Shown: positions 1 to 5,231 of the stretch, in pieces
Layout of the letters: each line of letters begins with the position of its first letter
Position numbering within the stretch: the stretch's first letter is position 1
From: an uncultured Bacillota bacterium
GTDB taxonomy: Bacteria > Bacillota_I > Bacilli_A > RF39 > UBA660
Direction of reading: 5' to 3'
Length of the DNA stretch: 5,231 bases
NCBI GenBank assembly: GCA_947176475.1
Contig: CAMWQX010000108.1
Coordinates: 1-5,231 of the forward strand
Made by a program: the position numbers and the translations under genes
Notes under the pieces: model-generated
What the model saw: the letters and a program-made list of their open reading frames with translations, nothing else
Databases searched by the model: none
Told to the model about the DNA's origin: nothing

Positions 1-916
1 AAGCGCGGATATCTTCAATTGTTCTAATTCTATATAAATATAATTTATAAATATTGCGAATAGCATATTTGCCCTCTTCTTCATAAACAATAACATCAAA
101 ACTATTTAAAGTTATACCAGGAATAATCTCATAAGTATCATAGCCATAATATGTGCTTTCCCTTAAAAGTTTGGCATATAAAGAATCAGCAAATTCTTTA
201 TCTTTTGCCTTTTTGGCATCAATAAGTTTGCGAATAATCTCCTTTATGCGATCTTCATAGGAGTTTTTTATCATTTCACTTTTGTAATCAATATACGAGA
301 CATTGTCCGTATATAAATCCATCTTAAGAATTAATTCTTCAACTAACTCGCGATCATCAATTCCCGTATTTTTGACAATACAATCGATGACATTATTAAT
401 ATCTCCAGAAAAAATACTAGGATATAATTCTTCATCATTATTAACAAGGGCAACTAAAGTATTAACATGATTAGAAATATTGCCACCTACTCTTCCATTA
501 AAGGTAAGGTTATCGTTAATAAGACGCGTATTAAATATTTTATAGAAGCCACGACCATAAGAAGTGTCAGTAACATTAAACATCGAATTCATATATTCAA
601 GAGTTTCGGGATACTCATTGCGTTCTTCTTTATTCATATTTTGCGCTAAAGTAATAAAAGCATCATATTGACTCTTTGACATATATGCAATAAAATTATC
701 TAAATAATTTTGATAAAATTTGGCATATTTATCTTTTTCAGATTTATAATCATCATTATAGAAACTACGACCATTAATTATGGCATCGATAATTTCATAA
801 CTTGCTTCTTGATAATTATAACGTGGATTATTATCTTCTTTACTGGAACAACCCGTAGTTGCAAGCATTAAGGACATTAAAGTCATCATTAATCTTTTAC
901 GATTTTTTAATTTCAT
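1..916 (-). CDS. Partial lipoprotein of unknown function (paralogue of the 2752-4620 lipoprotein); 3' end outside window
   Basis: The frame is open from the ATG at 914-916 to the left edge: 305 codons with no stop, so the C-terminal part is missing. The N-terminus is a lipoprotein signal: basic n-region (K2, K4, R6, K7, R8), hydrophobic core at about residues 9-19, and a lipobox ending TTGC with the lipidation Cys at 23. The mature protein should sit on the outer face of the membrane. It aligns from residue 1 to the edge with the lipoprotein at 2752-4620. Shared blocks include FYQNY (67-71), GRxFxxxFNxRL (121-132), VNND (158-161) and the near-identical block 169-204 with SGDIN and RELVEEL. 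By that comparison about half the protein is present (paralogue 622 aa). The start is supported by AGGGG at 924-928, 7 bases upstream, and a promoter just before it. No known family is recognised; function unknown. Confidence is high for the gene and its export, none for a role. Confidence 0.93.
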   Translation of the reverse strand, partial: MKLKNRKRLMMTLMSLMLATTGCSSKEDNNPRYNYQEASYEIIDAIINGRSFYNDDYKSEKDKYAKFYQNYLDNFIAYMSKSQYDAFITLAQNMNKEERNEYPETLEYMNSMFNVTDTSYGRGFYKIFNTRLINDNLTFNGRVGGNISNHVNTLVALVNNDEELYPSIFSGDINNVIDCIVKNTGIDDRELVEELILKMDLYTDNVSYIDYKSEMIKNSYEDRIKEIIRKLIDAKKAKDKEFADSLYAKLLRESTYYGYDTYEIIPGITLNSFDVIVYEEEGKYAIRNIYKLYLYRIRTIEDIRA

Positions 917-923
917 CTCTTCA

Positions 924-967
924 CCCCTAAGTCCCCTTATTATATAATTTTATTTACTTTAATTCAA
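924..967 (-). promoter_or_regulatory. Sigma-A promoter and ribosome binding site of the lipoprotein gene at 1-916
   Basis: Read on the minus strand, a -35 box TTGAAT (962-967) is followed after exactly 17 bases by a perfect -10 box TATAAT (939-944). Transcription would begin near 932-933, leaving a leader of only about 16 bases that contains the ribosome binding site AGGGG (924-928), 7 bases from the ATG. The same arrangement with the same spacings precedes the paralogue at 2752-4620. The promoter begins within a few bases of the upstream terminator's T-tract, so this gene should be transcribed separately from the operon upstream, apart from any readthrough. No operator-like repeat was seen. 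Confidence 0.85.
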
Positions 968-993
968 TATAAAAGACCTAAAAATTAGGCCTT
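966..993 (-). terminator. Rho-independent terminator of the 2752-4620 / 996-2759 operon
   Basis: Directly after the TAA stop at 996-998, the minus strand reads AAGGCCTAA (993-985), loop TTT, TTAGGTCTT (981-973), then a short T-rich tail (TTTT ending at 971, then AT ATT). The nine-pair stem has one G-U wobble that pairs only in minus-strand RNA, which fits its reading direction. The stem is AT-rich and the T-tract is short, so termination may be leaky into the gene at 1-916, whose own -35 box follows at 962-967. Confidence 0.75.
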
Positions 994-995
994 AT

Positions 996-2759
996 TTACT
1001 CTTCTGGTATATAAATATACTTTTTAATGTCATCCCTTGCATAATTATACTCAAATGGGCAAAGTTTTAATTCGCTGAATAAAGAAGAATTATTATTTAT
1101 TGCATCAGTTAAAATGTTATATACTTCTTCATCTTTAGATAACCATTTTAATGCCCAATTAAGACGATACTCGTAATCTTCTTCAGATAACTTTCCTTCT
1201 AAAACATCGATTCTTAGACACTTATCATATTCGGCGTATAAAGCTAATGAGAAAGCATTATCATCAGGGGAATTCATCTCTCTAGAGATATCTTCTATGC
1301 TAATATTGCCATTCGAAAAATAGGCATATAAAACTTGGGGCTTAAGATTAGTAAATCCATCATTAACAGAGAAGACACGATCATAAATGACACGAGCTAA
1401 TTCCTCTGGTGTCTTAGTGTTAGTTACCTCATCATAATGATAGTATAATTCATCATCACAAGCTAAAGCTGTTAAATAAAATAAGAAACGAGAATCAGGA
1501 TCATTATAATCAAGGTTATTACCCTTCTCTTTAATTAATTCAACTAATTTGGCAAAATATATAGTTTGAGAAACATCCATATGCGTCTGAGTATCATAAT
1601 ATAAATCATAAGGTCCATAAGTTGGATCATTATAAGTTACTTTTAAGGTATTACTAAATAAATTGCTATAATATTTAAATTCGCCATTATATACGTGGCT
1701 AGCTAAAATGTATTTATCAATATCTTTAAGGTTATGTTTGTCACGATAATAATTACTTAAAATATTTGCTAATTTGGCATTGAAGGATTTTAAAGCACTT
1801 TCTTTTTCTTCAGAATTTTCAGCATTATTATATTTGGTCATTAATTCTACTAATTCTTTAATGTCTTTTTTATCAGCATTATAATATTCGGCCATATTAT
1901 CAATATATTCATCAGTTCCCAAGTTAAAGATATCCGTAAGTAAGTGTGTCTTATCTTCAGTATATATAGACCCAAACATAATGGATAAATCCGATGGTTC
2001 GCGGGTATTTGCGCATTCATCTAGTTGTTGAGCTATGGATGAGGAGATAATATCTCTATTTTTAAATAAGATATAAGCTAATTCGGGAGTATAATTAGAT
2101 TCATCATAATTAGTAAAATCCGTATTAGTTATGCGTTCACATATGCCATCTACACGATAACTCTTTGGCCAAATAATATGAGGTATATAAGTATCACTTT
2201 CAACTAAAACTTTAAAGTCGGCCTTTAAGGCTACTTTTAATTCTGCACTTATCGTGGAATTAGCATCAATAGCAGCATTGAAGGATTTTAGGTTTTCTTC
2301 ATCATTTTGATTTTCCTCATAGAATTTGTCAACACTCTTTTCAAAAGAGGCTGTAAGACTTGCTCTTAATGGTTCTGATTTGATGTAGCCTAATATAGCA
2401 ATAAGGGTGAAGATAATACTAGTACCAAAATACTTATATATATCTTTACGCATTTCTGGAGATATGGAATATAGAGAATCTCTTATTTTATCTCTTACGC
2501 GATATAGTTTTTTTCGCTTTTCATATTCTTTGACCATTTGATACATATGACCTACAGTTCTTAAGTCACGTTCATCGGTAATGCGATAGATTGCTAATTC
2601 TTCAAGTTTTTTAGGTGTGAAATAATTTGATGGGACTTCAAAGCTTTGCTCTTCGGGAGCATCGAAGAAGCCATCATCAACGGCATAGAATTCACATCTT
2701 TCTTCACTATAGTATATTTCTTTATCATCTAATCCACCTATATATACAAACTTACTCAT
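996..2759 (-). CDS. Single-pass membrane protein with large outer domain, unknown function
   Basis: 587 residues, complete. Residues 1-109 are soluble and become strongly basic just before the membrane (KRKK at 81-84, then R87, R89, K91, R93, R104, K105, K109). A hydrophobic segment at about 111-127 is the only convincing membrane helix; the positive-inside rule puts the N-terminus in the cytoplasm and residues 130-587 outside. There is no signal peptidase or lipobox site. The outer part is rich in Asn, Asp, Glu and Tyr and predicted mostly helical by eye. Residues about 230-420 show weak, collinear similarity to the neighbouring lipoproteins (ID at 286-287, D298, E302 and YFxxLxxxIxExG at 401-413), suggesting a diverged relative. 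The ATG is preceded by a full AGGAGG at 2765-2770, five bases away, inside the end of the upstream gene; the two genes overlap by 8 bases and are probably translationally coupled. No known family recognised. The stalk-helix-ectodomain layout resembles surface sensors or anchors of secreted complexes, but that is only a resemblance. Confidence 0.93.
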   Translation of the reverse strand: MSKFVYIGGLDDKEIYYSEERCEFYAVDDGFFDAPEEQSFEVPSNYFTPKKLEELAIYRITDERDLRTVGHMYQMVKEYEKRKKLYRVRDKIRDSLYSISPEMRKDIYKYFGTSIIFTLIAILGYIKSEPLRASLTASFEKSVDKFYEENQNDEENLKSFNAAIDANSTISAELKVALKADFKVLVESDTYIPHIIWPKSYRVDGICERITNTDFTNYDESNYTPELAYILFKNRDIISSSIAQQLDECANTREPSDLSIMFGSIYTEDKTHLLTDIFNLGTDEYIDNMAEYYNADKKDIKELVELMTKYNNAENSEEKESALKSFNAKLANILSNYYRDKHNLKDIDKYILASHVYNGEFKYYSNLFSNTLKVTYNDPTYGPYDLYYDTQTHMDVSQTIYFAKLVELIKEKGNNLDYNDPDSRFLFYLTALACDDELYYHYDEVTNTKTPEELARVIYDRVFSVNDGFTNLKPQVLYAYFSNGNISIEDISREMNSPDDNAFSLALYAEYDKCLRIDVLEGKLSEEDYEYRLNWALKWLSKDEEVYNILTDAINNNSSLFSELKLCPFEYNYARDDIKKYIYIPEE

Positions 2760-4620
2760 AACTGCCTCCTAAATAAAGTCCTTTACCATTCGCAAGATTT
2801 TGATATTTTATAAATGTCGGATAATCTAATATAAAGCGAATTGGTTCAGGTTCTTCTAAACTATCTGTGAGACGAGAAATGAAGACAAGTTTTTCTTCTC
2901 CCGTTTCAGGATCTTCAATATTTGTTTTAAAGCCTTTAACATCACGAGTAATTAATTCATCAGCAATATTATAGAATGTCTCAACAGCATCAGCATCTTC
3001 ATAACACTCAGGAACTTCATAGTAAACGACATTAGATCCATTATATTCCATCGTTTTAGGATTGATATAGGAACTTAAGACCGAACTATTTTCAAGGTTA
3101 GTAACATTAGCTTCCCCATTTTCCCATGTATACTGACAATCAGGATTAAAGATTAGTTCATAACCTAAATCATTATCGGCTAGTACTTTTTCTACTTCGG
3201 CAAAATAGTCAAGATAAGGCACCAATTCACCAAAAATATAGTTATCTTGAATAGTATAGGCAATTGGTTCCCATTCACTTCGCTTCATAGCACGTATTTC
3301 CTCATCAGGAACATAGTTAGCTTGCATCTCCTCATAAGATCCACTGAAATAGATTCGTGTAAATGTACGATCTTTATTATAGTTAACTAAACATAAATAA
3401 CGGATGAAATCATTATAACTAATGCCATCTTCTTCAATACGCTTAGCTAATAGATTAAAGTATTGTGCAAAGGTTGTTTGACGAGAATCAAATAACTTTA
3501 TGATAAATGTATTAAATTCATCAGGGGAAGCAAAGTATGCACTTAGATTTTCATACATAGCTAGGCGAATGGCATTGCTATCTGGTAATTCTTGCGTATT
3601 AAAAATATCAGCATCAATAAGACTCATTAGAAGTTTCATCGTATCTTCTACGGAAGACCAGTTATCTTCACTTGGATGCATTGCTTGATCGATAATCTTA
3701 GTTGCTTGGATTTCTCTTATCTCTTCTAAAGATATATCCTCATAAAGATATTGTCTATCTACTTGATATATACGATAGTTTTCTTCGCCATAAACAGTTA
3801 TATAGAAGGTATCTTCGGATATGGATGGAATAATATTATAATTATAACTATCTTTATTGAGATAGGCACTTTCCTTTAAAAGTCGACCATATAAAGAGTT
3901 ATTAAATTCTTCATAATTAGCACATTTAGCTTCAATTATGAAACCAATAATTTCACTAATGCGGGCTTCATAATTTTTTCTTAATTCTATATCCATATAT
4001 TCCTGAGATTCAGCTATATCATAGTATAAATCCATCTTAAGCATTAATTCTTCAACTAATTCACGATTATCATATCCTGTATTTTTACATATACAATCAA
4101 TAACTTTATTAATATCTCCAGAAAAGACACTTTTAAAGAAAGCATCATCATTATTAACAACTGATCTAATGGTGGCAATATGCGGAGTAATACCCCTTAA
4201 TTCATTTATACCAAAAAGATCATAATTTTCACTCATTAATCTTGAATTAAAACATCTAAAAAAACATCTTCCCTCTTTTATAGATGTAATATCAAATATT
4301 TTATCTAAATAGTTATAGGTATTGACAAAATCATATGGTTCTTCCCTATTCATACCTTTTACGACCATAAGAAAATAATTATATTGTTCTTCGGTCATAT
4401 ATTTAGCAAATAAGCGTATGTAATTTTGATAAAAAGGAGCATATGTTTCTTCATAAGTTCCAAATAATGATTCAGATTTGTAGAACTCACTGTTGTCCAT
4501 TATCTCTTGGATTTTCTCATAGCCATTGGTCTTATAATCATTACCTTTACCACATCCAGATGCAGCAAGACTCAAAGCCATAAGTAACATCATTGCTCTA
4601 CTCTTGTTTTTTAGTTTCAT
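2752..4620 (-). CDS. Lipoprotein of unknown function, first gene of a two-gene operon
   Basis: 622 residues, complete. Signal: basic start (K2, K4, K6, R8), hydrophobic residues 9-20, lipobox ending AASGC with Cys at 23, so the mature protein is expected to be lipid-anchored outside the membrane. No other membrane segment is seen. Residues 24-300 match the lipoprotein at 1-916 along their whole length, strongest at 166-201 (30 of 36 identical; SGDIN 167-171, RELVEEL 186-192, KMDLY 195-199). The C-terminal half (about 310-622) has no counterpart visible in the window because the paralogue is cut off. Several Cys lie in the mature part (119, 123, 176, 178, 233, 410, 495, 539), unusual enough in a secreted protein to note, but C119, C123 and C178 are not kept in the paralogue. 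The start is fixed by AGGAG at 4628-4632, 7 bases upstream, and by a promoter. The last codons (GGSYE) overlap the start of the next gene. No family recognised; not obviously an ABC-transporter solute-binding protein or an enzyme. Confidence 0.95.
   Translation of the reverse strand: MKLKNKSRAMMLLMALSLAASGCGKGNDYKTNGYEKIQEIMDNSEFYKSESLFGTYEETYAPFYQNYIRLFAKYMTEEQYNYFLMVVKGMNREEPYDFVNTYNYLDKIFDITSIKEGRCFFRCFNSRLMSENYDLFGINELRGITPHIATIRSVVNNDDAFFKSVFSGDINKVIDCICKNTGYDNRELVEELMLKMDLYYDIAESQEYMDIELRKNYEARISEIIGFIIEAKCANYEEFNNSLYGRLLKESAYLNKDSYNYNIIPSISEDTFYITVYGEENYRIYQVDRQYLYEDISLEEIREIQATKIIDQAMHPSEDNWSSVEDTMKLLMSLIDADIFNTQELPDSNAIRLAMYENLSAYFASPDEFNTFIIKLFDSRQTTFAQYFNLLAKRIEEDGISYNDFIRYLCLVNYNKDRTFTRIYFSGSYEEMQANYVPDEEIRAMKRSEWEPIAYTIQDNYIFGELVPYLDYFAEVEKVLADNDLGYELIFNPDCQYTWENGEANVTNLENSSVLSSYINPKTMEYNGSNVVYYEVPECYEDADAVETFYNIADELITRDVKGFKTNIEDPETGEEKLVFISRLTDSLEEPEPIRFILDYPTFIKYQNLANGKGLYLGGSYE
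2765..2770 (-). promoter_or_regulatory. Strong ribosome binding site AGGAGG inside the upstream gene
   Basis: AGGAGG lies five bases before the ATG at 2757-2759, within the Gly-Gly codons of the preceding lipoprotein's C-terminus. The reading frames overlap as ATGAGTAA (8 bases), so ribosomes finishing the lipoprotein release beside the next start. This decides the start of the membrane protein and indicates translational coupling; no separate promoter was found nearby. Confidence 0.88.
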
Positions 4621-4627
4621 CTCTTCA

Positions 4628-4671
4628 CTCCTAAGCCCTCTTATTATATAATTATATTCTCTTTATTTCAA
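4628..4671 (-). promoter_or_regulatory. Sigma-A promoter and ribosome binding site of the two-gene operon
   Basis: The minus strand carries -35 TTGAAA (4666-4671, five of six consensus bases), a 17-base spacer and a perfect -10 TATAAT (4643-4648). The likely start of transcription is near 4636-4637, giving a leader of about 16 bases with the ribosome binding site AGGAG at 4628-4632. From the -35 box to the ATG it is the same length as the promoter of the lipoprotein at 1-916 and identical at 47 of 54 positions. Shared expression of both units is the natural inference. Confidence 0.87.
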
Positions 4672-4683
4672 TAGTATTTTCAC

Positions 4684-4712
4684 ATAAGAAAAAGAAGATA
4701 ATTATCTTCTTT
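4684..4712 (-). terminator. Palindromic Rho-independent terminator after the gene at 4717-5231
   Basis: Four bases past the TAA stop at 4717-4719 lies a perfect 22-base palindrome (4691-4712; arms AAAGAAGATAA and TTATCTTCTTT). On the minus strand it runs into a T-tract (TTTTTCTT, then A at 4685). The centre must open to form the loop, leaving about nine pairs, mostly A-T. On the plus strand the T-run is just three bases, so it should act only in the minus direction. It separates the upstream gene from the promoter at 4643-4671. Confidence 0.75.
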
Positions 4713-4716
4713 AGTG

Positions 4717-5231
4717 TTATCTTACAAGTTCAGTTTTATGGGATTGCTGTGTATCATCATTCCCTAATAAGCGAACTCGATTGGAATTTCTTAATTCTTT
4801 TTCTATTTCATAATATATTACTTGTTTCTCTTCTTCTAAGTAATCTAGGAATAATATCCAAAGAAGATGTTCAAGTAACATCTGTAATGCATTTTCATTT
4901 TCTCTTATTTCATTTAAGTCTCCTTCTTCATGTTCTTCTTTTGTGATTTTCTTTGCTAATGAAGGTATATATTCATACCCATCAGTTTCGGAATAATAGC
5001 TAAGATTAACACTTCTTGTTAAGACCTTATCTCGTACTGTTTCATCATCTTCTTCATCAAAAATAAAGTCATGAATAAGAAAAATATTCCTAATTTTTTT
5101 TGCAATCAAAAATAGCCTTTTTTTATCTTTATTCTCTGTAAATATTTTTTGTATTTGAACGATTTCATCGTTTGGTAGAAAGGTATAAATATTTTCATCA
5201 TTATCAACCAATTCCACAGATTCTATTATTA
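4717..5231 (-). CDS. Unrecognised acidic protein, 5' end outside window
   Basis: The frame ends at TAA 4717-4719 and stays open to the right edge. A GTG at 5215-5217 would give 166 residues, but no ribosome binding site precedes it and four further sense codons lie upstream (5218-5229), so the true start is most likely beyond the window. Numbering from that GTG, visible features are an acidic cluster DEEDDE (54-59), a charged Glu-rich stretch (93-109), an amphipathic or hydrophobic helix at about 110-127 followed by EEE, and a polar tail ending at R166. No signal peptide or clear membrane helix is seen in this part, so it is probably cytoplasmic. It shows no resemblance to the two lipoproteins or the single-pass protein, and is closed off from them by its own terminator, so a shared role is not implied. 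I recognise no family. Confidence 0.85.
   Translation of the reverse strand, partial: IIESVELVDNDENIYTFLPNDEIVQIQKIFTENKDKKRLFLIAKKIRNIFLIHDFIFDEEDDETVRDKVLTRSVNLSYYSETDGYEYIPSLAKKITKEEHEEGDLNEIRENENALQMLLEHLLWILFLDYLEEEKQVIYYEIEKELRNSNRVRLLGNDDTQQSHKTELVR

Noticed and set aside
467..649. Open frame of 60 codons on the plus strand
   Set aside because: It lies wholly antisense to the left lipoprotein, whose paralogue confirms the minus-strand frame; no ribosome binding site or promoter supports it.
1278..1287. Palindrome TCTCTAGAGA
   Set aside because: Short, inside a coding sequence and with no T-tract or second copy; expected by chance in a window of this size.
3500..3688. Open frame of 62 codons on the plus strand
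   Set aside because: Antisense to the complete lipoprotein gene, with no initiation signal; a shadow of the real frame.
4691..4712. Perfect 22-base palindrome as a regulator binding site
   Set aside because: Its place right after a stop codon and the T-tract on the transcribed strand fit a terminator better; no second copy occurs near the other promoter, although the promoters are otherwise nearly identical.
4749..4946. Leu/His-rich open frame of 65 codons on the plus strand
   Set aside because: Antisense shadow of the Glu/Lys-rich gene at 4717-5231; the Leu/Phe/Ser-rich composition is what antisense of GAA/AAA/GAT codons yields.
5215..5217. GTG as the true start of the gene at 4717-5231
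   Set aside because: No ribosome binding site precedes it and the frame stays open to the window edge, so it is probably an internal valine codon.

Overview
The window is AT-rich (roughly 30% GC by eye) and every supportable gene lies on the minus strand. The standard genetic code is used (tryptophans are TGG), with consensus sigma-A-type promoters, AGGAGG-type ribosome binding sites and short hairpin/T-tract terminators. Together with Gram-positive-style lipoprotein signals and Asn/Tyr/Glu/Asp/Lys-rich proteins, this suggests a low-GC Bacillota, plausibly one of the uncultured gut-associated Bacilli. That placement is an inference; no marker gene is present. No RNA gene, insertion sequence, CRISPR array or phage gene was seen. 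Nothing is left empty for more than 100 bases.

Layout in transcription order (right to left): (1) the 3' part of an unrecognised acidic, probably cytoplasmic protein (4717-5231, 5' end outside the window), closed by a palindromic terminator (4684-4712). (2) A sigma-A promoter (4643-4671) driving a two-gene operon: a 622-residue lipoprotein (2752-4620), whose last 8 bases overlap the start of a 587-residue protein with one membrane helix (996-2759), closed by a terminator (966-993). (3) A second, nearly identical promoter (939-967) driving a second lipoprotein gene (1-916), which runs off the left edge after 305 codons.

The main point of interest is that the two lipoproteins are paralogues in tandem. 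The duplication includes their promoters and leaders: 47 of 54 bases from the -35 box to the start codon are identical, without gaps. The proteins share a stretch of 36 residues with 30 identical, inside a background nearer 40% by eye. The intervening single-pass protein appears to carry a highly diverged version of the same outer domain on a cytoplasmic stalk and membrane helix instead of a lipid anchor. The locus therefore looks like a small expanding family of cell-surface proteins with two kinds of anchor. I do not recognise the family, and nothing in the sequence gives a biochemical function.
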